Origin: Actinomycetes bacterium
GTDB taxonomy: Bacteria; Actinomycetota; Thermoleophilia; Solirubrobacterales; Solirubrobacteraceae
Length of the DNA: 10,503 nt
Reading direction: 5' to 3'
Assembly: GCA_023404805.1 (NCBI GenBank)
Contig: JAEYAL010000323.1
Location: 1-10,503, forward strand
A program made the position numbers and the translations under genes. Position 1 is the stretch's first letter, and every line of letters begins with the position of its first letter. Of the stretch, positions 1-6,225 are shown in pieces. Under the pieces are notes generated by a model that had not been told where the DNA came from, searched no databases, and saw only the letters and a list, made by a program, of their open reading frames with translations.

Positions 1-2
1 GG

Positions 3-479
3 GCGCCGGCCGAGACGGGTATCGCCACGGCGCCCGGCGGCGGTCGCCCGAGCGCCGGGCTGCAGCGCGACGAGCACGGCCGGATCATCCGCCCGAGCGC
101 GGTCATGGCGCAGCAGGCCGCCGAGCCCGCAGCCGCGCCGGTCGATCCGCTCGACCCCTGGGCCGCCCTCGACGACGATGACGACGAGGAAGACGACACC
201 CCGGCGAAGTCCTGGCAGCGGGCCAAGCCGAAGCCGAAGCGCGCCGAGCCGGCGCCCGTGCCGCAGTCGCAGATGCCGGCGTGGCAGGTCCAGGACCAGC
301 TCCGCAAGCGCCGCCACTCGCTCGTCTCGGAGCTGGCCCGCGTCACCAAGTCGACCCAGTCGCAGGTGAACATGGAGATCAACCGCAAGATCGGCGTCGG
401 CAAGGTCGAACAGGCCACCAACGAGCAGCTCGAGGCGAGCATCACCCTGCTGCTCGACCGGCTGAGCAAGCGGCGCTAG
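3..479 (+). CDS. C-terminal fragment of a protein with an SF2-helicase-like tail (5' end outside window)
   Basis: The frame is open from base 3 to the TAG at 477-479, so this is the last ~158 residues of a longer protein; the ATG at 105 is probably internal. The visible part starts with a Pro/Ala/Gly-rich stretch, passes through a highly acidic run (nine consecutive Asp/Glu, codons around 172-200) and a Lys/Pro-rich linker, and ends in a compact helical domain of about 60 residues (from LRKRRHSLVSEL to LLLDRLSKRR). The pattern in that domain, a Thr-rich turn, an Asn/Glu 'EINRKIGV' segment, then 'ATNEQLEASI', resembles the C-terminal tail of many actinobacterial DEAD/DEAH helicases and some phage DNA-metabolism proteins. 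No helicase motif lies inside the window, so the catalytic identity is inference. A small nucleic-acid-binding tail on some other intracellular protein is the alternative. Confidence 0.6.
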   Translation, partial: APAETGIATAPGGGRPSAGLQRDEHGRIIRPSAVMAQQAAEPAAAPVDPLDPWAALDDDDDEEDDTPAKSWQRAKPKPKRAEPAPVPQSQMPAWQVQDQLRKRRHSLVSELARVTKSTQSQVNMEINRKIGVGKVEQATNEQLEASITLLLDRLSKRR

Positions 480-527
480 CCGCGCGGGGTGGTGGCGCCC
501 GCCCTCTCGCGGCCTCGGCCTGCTGGG

Positions 528-533
528 TAGGGT
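528..533 (+). promoter_or_regulatory. -10 box for leaderless transcription of the 540 gene
   Basis: TAGGGT ends 6 nt before the ATG at 540. This spacing puts the transcription start at or next to the A of the start codon, as in leaderless actinobacterial mRNAs. No Shine-Dalgarno sequence and no clear -35 box is visible. The same arrangement occurs before three other genes in this window, which supports it. Confidence 0.5.
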
Positions 534-539
534 CCGGCC

Positions 540-1919
540 ATGACGAACGGTCCAATGCGGCTCCTGGCCCGGCCCCGCCTCGCGGCGCTCGCCGCGATCT
601 GCGCGGTGGCCTGGCCGCCCGCCGCGGGCGCCCAGGCCGCGGTCCGGCTGCCTGGCCTGGCCGTCGGCGGCGGCGACATCAGCGCAGCGGCGCTCGCGGA
701 GACCGCCGACGGCAACGTGCGCGTGCTCACGAGCGACCGGCCGGGGCGCAAGACCACGGTCGCGGTGCGCACACTCGGCGAAGCCGGGTGGCTTGACGCC
801 GCGACGGTCCTGGACCGGGGCTCGAACTACGCCGACGGGGCCTTCGCGCCGAGCGGCTTCGTCGTTCTGCGCAGCTCGTACGCGCCGGCCACCGGCAAGC
901 AGACGGGCTTGTCGATCGTCGACCTGGAGGCGGGCGGCAACGTCACGGCGACGCAGCGCCTGCCCCGGCGGGAAGACCTCTACGGGCCGTTCGTCGGACC
1001 GACGGGCGCGGCAGCGCTCATGCTGAGCCACCGCGTGGGGCGCCGACAGCGCGTCGAGTTCCGCTGGCGTCCCGCTGGCGCGGCGCGCTTCGGCGCGCGG
1101 ACGCCGATCGCGTCGCGGCCCGCAGACGAGATCCCGGCCGACTTTGAAGGAAGCAGCCAGGACGACCATGAGTTCCGCTGGGCCTTCGCCTCCGACGGCA
1201 GCGCGGCACTGCTCGCCATCCCAGATTCGGCGCGGGTCGGCGCGCCATACATCCGCCGCATCTCCGCTGCGGGCGTGCTCGGCCCCCGCATCGACCTCGG
1301 CGTCGGACGTCGCGATCGCGTGAGCGGCAAACTCGTCTTCGGCGAGACCGGCGTTCTCACCGCCGCCGTGTCTGGGCGAGCGAAGGGCGCGAAATCCAAC
1401 GAACTGCTCGTGACAAGGATCGCCCCCGGCGCGGACGCGTCGGCGCCGACGCAGCGGCTGAGCGTGCGCGACAGCCGCCCGGTCCCGTTTGACGTCGGGT
1501 TTGATCTGGACGCTGGACCTGGGGACCACGTCGTGCTGCTCGCGAGTGGCGGCAACGGCGACACGAGCCGCACCGTGCTGTTCGAGAGCCGCGGCGGCGG
1601 GCCATTTGCCGAGACCGCCACCCTCCCCACGGTCTATCCGGCACGGCTCAACGTGTTGCCGCGCGCCGACGGCAGCGTGGCGGCGCTCTGGCTCGCGCAG
1701 GCGCAGGACGACTTCACCGACGAGGGCGTCTACGTGTCCGCGATCGCGCCGGGCGGTGCCTTCGCGCCGCCGCGGAAGGTCGTCGGGCCCGCGGAGGTCG
1801 GGTCGGACTTCATCGACCCGCTCGATGTGCTCGGCCTGCGTGATGGCCGGATCGCGTTCACCTACGCGGATTACGAGGGCAACGCGGGCCCGGTGTACGC
1901 CACGATCGTCCGGCCGTAG
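540..1919 (+). CDS. Secreted beta-propeller-like repeat protein (paralog A)
   Basis: 459 residues, function not known. Residues 1-34 form a signal peptide: Arg at 7, 11 and 13, a hydrophobic Ala/Leu core, and an AGAQA cleavage area, so the product is exported. The mature part carries eight copies of a short '(D/T)-G then hydrophobic strand' motif at about residues 54, 102, 152, 216, 267, 324, 374 and 432, that is every 48-64 residues. This is the spacing expected for blades of a beta-propeller. No catalytic motif, lipobox or cell-wall anchor is seen. It is paralogous to the protein at 6226-7548: the segment from PYIRR to GVGRRD (residues 236-259) matches PYARR...GIGRHD there, and all eight motifs are collinear. 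The start at 540 is supported by the signal peptide and by a TAGGGT box 6 nt upstream. It converges with the TetR gene; only 28 bp separate the stops. Known relatives are, as far as I can tell, uncharacterised secreted proteins of Actinobacteria. Confidence 0.85.
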   Translation: MTNGPMRLLARPRLAALAAICAVAWPPAAGAQAAVRLPGLAVGGGDISAAALAETADGNVRVLTSDRPGRKTTVAVRTLGEAGWLDAATVLDRGSNYADGAFAPSGFVVLRSSYAPATGKQTGLSIVDLEAGGNVTATQRLPRREDLYGPFVGPTGAAALMLSHRVGRRQRVEFRWRPAGAARFGARTPIASRPADEIPADFEGSSQDDHEFRWAFASDGSAALLAIPDSARVGAPYIRRISAAGVLGPRIDLGVGRRDRVSGKLVFGETGVLTAAVSGRAKGAKSNELLVTRIAPGADASAPTQRLSVRDSRPVPFDVGFDLDAGPGDHVVLLASGGNGDTSRTVLFESRGGGPFAETATLPTVYPARLNVLPRADGSVAALWLAQAQDDFTDEGVYVSAIAPGGAFAPPRKVVGPAEVGSDFIDPLDVLGLRDGRIAFTYADYEGNAGPVYATIVRP

Positions 1920-1947
1920 GCCGCTGGGCCTGGTCGGGCGGCGGGTC

Positions 1948-2595
1948 CTATGTGCCGGAGAGCTCGACCGCTGCAGGCAGTTGCCGACGCGCGACCTCTG
2001 CCGCCTCGTCGAGTGGCAGCCCGAGGAGCTGCAGCACCACGATCGCGTGCTTGATGCCCGCGTCTTCGGCGGCGTTGCCTTGGAGCACCGCGCGGACGAT
2101 GCCAAGCAGGGCGCCGCCAAGCGCGATCAGCGTGGCGCCGAGGTCGTTGATGGCGAACCGGCCCTCGTCGACGCCGCGCTGCAGGTCGCGCAGCACGTAG
2201 GGGCCGAGGGCTGTCGAGACGAGGTTGTGGCTGAGCTCGAGCCGGATCATCAGCCAGCCGATCTCGGGGTCCTCACCGGCGTGGTGGATGATCGTCCGGT
2301 GCGCGACGGACAGCACTTCGGCGGCGTCCGGAAGGTCGGCGGTCGAGGCGGCGATGGTGTCGCCGAGCTCCTTGGAGACGGCGTCGACCACCGCCGCGAC
2401 GATCGCGTCCTTGCTCTCGAAGTAGTTGTAGAACGACCCGAAGCCGACGTCGGCCTCTTCGGTGATCTCGTTGATCCGCATCGCGTCGATCCCGTTGCCG
2501 GCGATGAGCGTGCGCGCGGCCGCGACGAGGCGCGCGTGCGTCTCGATCTTGCGGCGTTCGCGGCGGCCGGGGGCCGGTTCTCCGGGGGCGGTCAT
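1948..2595 (-). CDS. TetR-family transcriptional regulator, probable repressor of the adjacent aromatic-degradation operon
   Basis: 215 residues from ATG at 2595, a typical TetR length. The N-terminal helix-turn-helix domain spans residues ~15-60: 'THARLVAAARTLIAGNGIDA', then the recognition-helix region 'ADVGFGSFYNYFESKDAIV', the hallmark 'xxxYxYFxSKxxL' pattern of the family. The remaining ~150 residues are the all-helical ligand-binding and dimerisation domain, which differs too much between members to predict the effector. A longer frame from 2646 would add 17 residues, but the start at 2595 puts a TACGCT box exactly 6 nt upstream and avoids reading through the strong dyad at 2634-2673. 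The gene is divergent from the FAH/hydroxylase/dioxygenase operon, with 214 bp between starts. This arrangement usually means local control, probably derepression by a pathway substrate or intermediate (inference). Confidence 0.92.
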   Translation of the reverse strand: MTAPGEPAPGRRERRKIETHARLVAAARTLIAGNGIDAMRINEITEEADVGFGSFYNYFESKDAIVAAVVDAVSKELGDTIAASTADLPDAAEVLSVAHRTIIHHAGEDPEIGWLMIRLELSHNLVSTALGPYVLRDLQRGVDEGRFAINDLGATLIALGGALLGIVRAVLQGNAAEDAGIKHAIVVLQLLGLPLDEAAEVARRQLPAAVELSGT

Positions 2596-2601
2596 GGCGG
2601 G

Positions 2602-2607
2602 AGCGTA
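2602..2607 (-). promoter_or_regulatory. -10 box for leaderless transcription of the TetR gene
   Basis: On the minus strand TACGCT is followed by 6 nt and then the ATG at 2595. No Shine-Dalgarno sequence precedes this ATG. The box decides the start in favour of 2595 over the longer frame from 2646. Confidence 0.5.
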
Positions 2608-2633
2608 ATCCAGGCGGCAGGGCGGGCGCCTGG

Positions 2634-2673
2634 GCCGCTGGTGCACGGAATGTCCCTCCCGTGGACCAGCGGC
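2634..2673. repeat. 40-bp near-perfect inverted repeat between regulator and operon
   Basis: Left arm GCCGCTGGTGCACGG (2634-2648) and right arm CCGTGGACCAGCGGC (2659-2673) pair at 14 of 15 positions around a 10-base centre. The single mismatch is G2643/G2664. It lies upstream of the TetR -10 box and about 65 bp before the operon -35 box, so by my promoter assignments neither gene transcribes it. It has no T-tract on either side. It may be a protein-binding dyad, a cruciform-forming insulator or the remnant of an old terminator. The function is unknown. Confidence 0.7.
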
Positions 2674-2715
2674 GCAGCGGAGGCGGGGAGAGGTTCGCCC
2701 CTCGCCAGCCAGGCG

Positions 2716-2744
2716 ACGACGACATATTCGTCGTAGTTGACGAA
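2716..2744. promoter_or_regulatory. Candidate TetR operator: two overlapping inverted repeats
   Basis: Repeat 1 is ACGACGA (2716-2722), 5-base centre CATAT, TCGTCGT (2728-2734): perfect 7-bp arms. Repeat 2 is TTCGTC (2727-2732), 6-base centre, GACGAA (2739-2744): perfect 6-bp arms. They share the half-site TTCGTC, and repeat 2 covers the -35 box TTGACG (2737-2742). Palindromes of 18-19 bp are the usual size for TetR-family operators, and the position would block RNA polymerase. Binding by the neighbouring TetR protein is inference. Confidence 0.55.
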
Positions 2745-2766
2745 GCTATCAGTTTTGCTCTACGGT
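2737..2766 (+). promoter_or_regulatory. sigma70-type promoter of the catabolic operon
   Basis: TTGACG (2737-2742), an 18-bp spacer, and TACGGT (2761-2766) form a good vegetative promoter in a stretch noticeably more AT-rich than its surroundings. The predicted transcription start is near 2772, giving a leader of about 38 nt. Unlike its neighbours, this operon therefore has a 5' UTR. A GGAG at 2795-2798 is the likely, somewhat distant (11 nt) ribosome binding site for the ATG at 2810. Confidence 0.6.
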
Positions 2767-2809
2767 TTGCCACCCATCGATCCCACATGGACCCGGAGAC
2801 CGACATCAC

Positions 2810-3742
2810 ATGAAGCTGCGAACGACCCCGGCCGGACTGATCGCAGAGCACGCCGACGGCACGTGGCGGCGCGGCCCCGACGAGGTCGACCTGCTCACGC
2901 TGCTGGCCGACCGCGAGCTGCAAGACCTGGTGAAGAGCGGTCTCGCCGACGCCGAGATCGCTGATCCGGCGAGCGCGGTCCTGCCCTTCCAGCCGCGATC
3001 GATCCGGGCGTTCATGCTCTGGGAGGAACACGTCGTGAACTCGAGCCGCAACCTGGTCCAGCGGTTCTTCCCGGCTCCGGCGGCGAAGGCCGTGGCGGCC
3101 TACGAGCGGGTGACGCGGTCGACCTTCCCCAAGCTCAAGCCGAACGCGCGCTTCCGCGAGGCGCCGACGTTCTACCTCGCCAACCACACCTCGCTGCTCG
3201 CTGACGGCCAGGACATGTGGCTGCCCAGCCACACGGAGTGGCTCGACTTCGAGCTCGAGCTGGCCTGCGTGCTCGCCAAGCCGCTCGTCGACGCGACGCC
3301 CGAGGAGGCCGTCGACGCCGTCGGCGGCTGGTTCGTCCTCAACGACTGGAGCGCGCGGGACGTGCAGGCCGATGATGCCCGTCGCAACATCTTCGGGCCG
3401 GTCATCAAGGCCAAGACGTTCGCCAACTCGATCGGCTGCGACGTGGTCACCGCCGACGAGCTGCCGGACTGGACGGCGGCCACCGGCCGCGTGCGGGTCG
3501 ACGGCGAGCTGTGGTGCGAGGGCAAGACGGCCGACCCGCAGCATTCGCTGGGCGCGATGCTCGCCTACGCCTCGGCCGGCGAGCGGCTCGATGCGGGCGA
3601 TGTCATCTCGACGGGGACGATGCCGGGCTGTTGCGGGCTGGAGCTCGACCGCTGGGTGCAGCCCGGCCAGCTCGTCGAGCTCGAGATCGACGGGATCGGC
3701 ACGGTCGGCAACCGGCTCAGCCGCGCCGCGGGCCCGGTCTGA
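2810..3742 (+). CDS. Fumarylacetoacetate hydrolase (FAH)-family enzyme, first gene of the aromatic-degradation operon
   Basis: 310 residues. The C-terminal FAH fold begins near residue 65. Family signatures are clear: the metal-ligand pair E148/E150 in 'LDFELELACV', and 'NDWSARDVQ' (168-176), whose D169, R173 and Q176 match D233, R237 and Q240 of mouse FAH. K192 in 'KAKTFA' matches FAH K253. The 'STGTMPG' turn (277-283) and the closing 'GIGTVGNRL' segment are also present. H74 in 'RAFMLWEEH' lines up with FAH H133, but the first metal ligand, FAH D126, is Ala here (A67). FAH-family members hydrolyse C-C bonds or hydrate/decarboxylate 2-oxo acids with Mg2+ or Ca2+ in the cytoplasm. Next to a hydroxylase and an extradiol dioxygenase, the likely job is hydrolysis or hydration of a ring-cleavage product. 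The exact reaction is inference. The stop is 3 bp before the next start, so the two genes are co-translated. Confidence 0.9.
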   Translation: MKLRTTPAGLIAEHADGTWRRGPDEVDLLTLLADRELQDLVKSGLADAEIADPASAVLPFQPRSIRAFMLWEEHVVNSSRNLVQRFFPAPAAKAVAAYERVTRSTFPKLKPNARFREAPTFYLANHTSLLADGQDMWLPSHTEWLDFELELACVLAKPLVDATPEEAVDAVGGWFVLNDWSARDVQADDARRNIFGPVIKAKTFANSIGCDVVTADELPDWTAATGRVRVDGELWCEGKTADPQHSLGAMLAYASAGERLDAGDVISTGTMPGCCGLELDRWVQPGQLVELEIDGIGTVGNRLSRAAGPV

Positions 3743-3745
3743 TCC

Positions 3746-5278
3746 ATGACCGATTACGACGTCGTGGTGTGCGGCCTGGGGCCGGTCGGGCAGCTTCTGT
3801 CGCTGCTGCTCGGCGACCTCGGCGTCCGCACGCTGGCGATCGACCGCGCCGGCGACGTCTACGCGCTGCCCCGGGCAGCGGTCATCGACGACGAGGTCCT
3901 GCGGATCTTCCAGTCCGCCGGCGTCGACCGGGCAGTGCTGCGCGGCTGCCAGGTCCAGGAGAAGGCGAGCATCGTCAGCGCGGCAGGGCGCGCGGTCGAG
4001 GTGTTCTCCGCCCGCACCGGCGCCCTCGGCCATCCGCCGCTGGTGTCGATCCACCAGCCGACCATGGAGCGCGAGCTTCTGGGGGCGCTGGCGCTCCGCC
4101 CGAGCGTCGAGGTCCGCAGGGCGACGGAGCTCGACGGTTTTGCCCAACGCGGGCTCCGGGTCGAGGTCGGCCTGCGGCCCGCCGGCGGCGGCGAGCCTTC
4201 GACGGTGTCGGCCAAGTTCCTGATCGGCTGCGACGGCGCCGCGAGCGCGGTGCGCACGCGTCTGCAGATCCCGTTCGAGGGGACCACGGCTTCCCAGCGC
4301 TGGGTGGTCGTCGACGCCACCGTCGACCGCCCGCTGCGCAAGGCGCCGCACCCGCACTTCGTCGGCGACGCTGCGCGCCCGGCCGTGACGCTGCCGATGT
4401 CGCCGGGCCGGCACCGCTGGGAATGGATGGTGCATCCCGGCGAGGATCCTGCGCCGCTGTTGGCCGACTCAGCGCTGCGGGCCGCCATCGAGCCGTGGCG
4501 GGACGGTGAAACGGTGCAGATCGAGCGCGCGGTCGTCTACACCTTCCACACCCGGACGGCGCAGCGGTGGCGAGTCGGCCGGGTGCTGCTCGTCGGCGAC
4601 GCCGCCCACCTGATGCCGCCGTTCGCCGGCCAGGGGTTCTCGTCCGGCGCGCGCGACGCCGTCAACCTCGCGTGGAAGCTGCGCGCCCTGCTCGAGGGAG
4701 CGCCAGACGGGCTGCTCGACAGCTACGAGACCGAACGCCGCGCGCACGTCGCCGCGATGCAGCGCACCGCCAACCTGATGGGCGGGCTGGTCCAGGCCAC
4801 CAATCCGGTGGCGGTGCGCGTGCGGGACCTGTTCCTCCACGGCATCGACGGCACCCGCGCGCAGCGCTGGATGAGCTCGCACGTCAAGCCGCTGCCGCGC
4901 TACGGCGCGGGAGCGTTCGCGGTCGCACCGCCGCGGTTCGCCAGGCGGCGCGGGGTTGGGACGTTGTTCCCTCAGAGCGGCCGTGGCGACGACCAGCTCG
5001 GCACGGGCTGGTCGGCGGTCGCCATCGACGCCGCCGCTGCCAGTGAACTGCGGGCCGCGGGTCTGCGCGTCGTCGACCCCGGCGCTGACGCGGCGTGGCT
5101 CCGAGCTCGGGGCTGCACGTGGGCGCTGCTGCGGCCTGACCGGTTTGTCTTCGCCTGCGGCCGGGCCGGCCAGTCGCGCGAGGCGGTCGCGCAGTGGCGC
5201 GCGCTCGCACCTGGCTCAGAGCGCTCCGATCTCACCGGCCCGCTGGCGGTCGTCCCCAACCCCTCGCAAGGATGCTGA
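3746..5278 (+). CDS. MhpA-like FAD-dependent aromatic-ring hydroxylase (3-(3-hydroxyphenyl)propionate hydroxylase family)
   Basis: 510 residues, class A flavoprotein monooxygenase: NAD(P)H and O2 are used to ortho-hydroxylate a phenolic substrate to a catechol in the cytoplasm. The dinucleotide-binding GxGxxG is at G10-G15 (GLGPVG). The 'ALPRAAVIDDEVLRIFQSAG' segment (40-59) closely matches E. coli MhpA. The DG motif is GCDGAAS (161-167), and the FAD-ribityl GD motif is 'VLLVGDAAHLMPPFAGQG' (280-297). A C-terminal thioredoxin-like domain ends with 'LLRPDRFVFACG' (461-472), as in MhpA and phenol hydroxylases. E. coli MhpA is ~554 residues, so this is slightly shorter but complete. It begins 3 bp after the FAH stop without a clear ribosome binding site (translational coupling), and its stop lies 2 bp before the dioxygenase start. 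The family is certain; the substrate (hydroxyphenylpropionate or another hydroxylated aromatic) is not. Confidence 0.9.
   Translation: MTDYDVVVCGLGPVGQLLSLLLGDLGVRTLAIDRAGDVYALPRAAVIDDEVLRIFQSAGVDRAVLRGCQVQEKASIVSAAGRAVEVFSARTGALGHPPLVSIHQPTMERELLGALALRPSVEVRRATELDGFAQRGLRVEVGLRPAGGGEPSTVSAKFLIGCDGAASAVRTRLQIPFEGTTASQRWVVVDATVDRPLRKAPHPHFVGDAARPAVTLPMSPGRHRWEWMVHPGEDPAPLLADSALRAAIEPWRDGETVQIERAVVYTFHTRTAQRWRVGRVLLVGDAAHLMPPFAGQGFSSGARDAVNLAWKLRALLEGAPDGLLDSYETERRAHVAAMQRTANLMGGLVQATNPVAVRVRDLFLHGIDGTRAQRWMSSHVKPLPRYGAGAFAVAPPRFARRRGVGTLFPQSGRGDDQLGTGWSAVAIDAAAASELRAAGLRVVDPGADAAWLRARGCTWALLRPDRFVFACGRAGQSREAVAQWRALAPGSERSDLTGPLAVVPNPSQGC
5268..5272 (+). promoter_or_regulatory. Ribosome binding site deciding the dioxygenase start
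   Basis: AAGGA sits 8 nt before the ATG at 5281, an ideal spacing. An in-frame ATG at 5272 overlaps this site and the preceding gene's stop, and has no usable site of its own. The start at 5281 is therefore preferred; it gives the canonical N-terminus MVTRIGHIALNVADLD. Confidence 0.6.
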
Positions 5279-5280
5279 CC

Positions 5281-6165
5281 ATGGTCACCCGCATCGGGCA
5301 TATCGCGCTCAACGTCGCCGACCTCGACGCCGCCGTCGACTTCCAACAGGCGGTGATCGGCATGGTCGAGACCGACCGCGCGGTCGGCGCGAGCTACCTC
5401 ACCTGCAACGAGCGCCATCACGAGCTGGTCCTCGTGCAGGACCCGTCGAACCGCGGGTACGACCACATCGGCGTGGAGGTGCCAGACGCAGCGAGCCTGG
5501 AGCGTGCGCTCAGCTCGCTGCCGGCCAGCGGCGGGACGGTGCTCGGCGCCATCTACGACGGCGAGCCTGGCATCGACCGCGCGCTCAAGGTGCGCTCACC
5601 CGGCGGGCACGTCTACAAGCTGTTCTGCGGCATGGCAGAGATCGCCCCGCCGGCGCCTGGCGACCGGCCCACGCACTTCGAGCACGTGTCGTGCAAGGTC
5701 CGCAACATCCCGGCGGAGGAGCGCTTCCTGAGGGACGGCCTCGGCTTCAGGTTCTCGGACCGCATGGGGTTCCTCGCCTCGTGGTGGCACTGCGGCGACG
5801 ACCACCACGGCATCGCGCTCACGCTGGCGCCGCGTCCGGAGCTCTCGCACTACGCCTACGCGTGGCCGGATCTCAATGCGCTGGGGCGCGTCGCGGACCG
5901 CCTCAAGGCGGCTCGCGGACGCAAATGCATCTGGGGCCCGAGCCGCCATGGGCCCGGCAACAACCACTTCCTGTACTTCCACGACGAAGACGGGGCCATG
6001 ATCGAGTGCTGCTCGGAGCTCGTCCAGATGAACACCGGCGCGTACGTGCCGCGGACCTGGCCCATGTGGCCGCGCACCATCAACCAGTGGGGCGGGCCGC
6101 CGCCGCCGCGGTTCCTGCTGACGGGCTACCCGATCGCCGCGCCGACCCCGGGCGCACCGCGGTAG
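5281..6165 (+). CDS. Two-domain type I extradiol dioxygenase (VOC superfamily, catechol 2,3-dioxygenase-like)
   Basis: 294 residues with two VOC (betaalphabetabetabeta) modules, about 4-120 and 131-250. The second module carries the Fe(II) 2-His-1-Glu triad: H135 in 'FEHVSCKV', H190 in 'LSHYAYAW' and E242 in 'AMIECC'. It also has the active-site 'HCGDDHHGIAL' segment (H170, H175, H176), comparable to the 'HCNxRHH' segment of BphC. The first module keeps H7 and H62 but has K113 where the third ligand would be, so it is structural, as in BphC and XylE. The tail 'PRTWPMWPRTINQWGGPPPP' (257-276) is a C-terminal extension of the kind seen in catechol dioxygenases. The enzyme should cleave the catechol made by the upstream hydroxylase, next to the diol, giving a yellow semialdehyde or keto acid. 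E. coli MhpB, which does this job in the mhp pathway, belongs to the unrelated LigB class, so this operon combines different families. Confidence 0.9.
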   Translation: MVTRIGHIALNVADLDAAVDFQQAVIGMVETDRAVGASYLTCNERHHELVLVQDPSNRGYDHIGVEVPDAASLERALSSLPASGGTVLGAIYDGEPGIDRALKVRSPGGHVYKLFCGMAEIAPPAPGDRPTHFEHVSCKVRNIPAEERFLRDGLGFRFSDRMGFLASWWHCGDDHHGIALTLAPRPELSHYAYAWPDLNALGRVADRLKAARGRKCIWGPSRHGPGNNHFLYFHDEDGAMIECCSELVQMNTGAYVPRTWPMWPRTINQWGGPPPPRFLLTGYPIAAPTPGAPR

Positions 6166-6182
6166 CCCGCCGCTGACCGGGC

Positions 6183-6204
6183 CCTTGTGCGTTTTGGCGC
6201 AAGG
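6183..6204 (+). terminator. Hairpin after the catabolic operon, possible terminator
   Basis: CCTTGTGC (6183-6190) pairs with GCGCAAGG (6197-6204) over 8 bp, including one G-U, with loop GTTTTG. It starts 18 nt after the dioxygenase stop. There is no U-tract, so it may act as a weak or Rho-assisted terminator, or only mark the mRNA 3' end. It contains the GTG at 6187, which argues against that codon as a start. Confidence 0.4.
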
Positions 6205-6212
6205 ATCGGGTT

Positions 6213-6218
6213 TAGCGT
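6213..6218 (+). promoter_or_regulatory. -10 box for leaderless transcription of the 6226 gene
   Basis: TAGCGT is followed by 7 nt and the ATG at 6226. There is no Shine-Dalgarno sequence. This separates paralog B from the catabolic operon transcriptionally and supports ATG 6226 over the upstream in-frame GTG at 6187. Confidence 0.45.
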
Positions 6219-6225
6219 CGAATTC

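Noticed and set aside
172..200. GAC/GAG-rich trinucleotide run
   Set aside because: It simply encodes the acidic stretch of the partial protein. It is not an independent repeat or CRISPR element, and no CRISPR array is seen anywhere in the window.
484..502. Hairpin GCGGG/CCCGC after the helicase-like gene
   Set aside because: A 5-bp stem with a 9-nt loop and no T-tract is expected by chance at this GC content.
1920..1942. Inverted repeat GCCGC/GCGGC between the convergent stops of paralog A and tetR
   Set aside because: The stem is only 5 bp with a 13-nt loop and no T-tract; too weak to call a bidirectional terminator.
1489..2736. Plus-strand open frame of 415 codons spanning the end of paralog A and all of tetR
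   Set aside because: It is a shadow frame overlapping two well-supported genes, with no recognisable domain and no ribosome binding site.
2273..4435. Long minus-strand open frame (720 codons) across the TetR/FAH/hydroxylase region
   Set aside because: It lies antisense to three recognisable genes, has low-complexity Arg/Ala/Asp-rich composition without domains, and is the usual result of high GC where stop codons are rare.
6187..6225. Upstream GTG start for paralog B
   Set aside because: The codon lies in the hairpin at 6183-6204, has no ribosome binding site, and would precede the TAGCGT box. ATG 6226 gives a better signal peptide.
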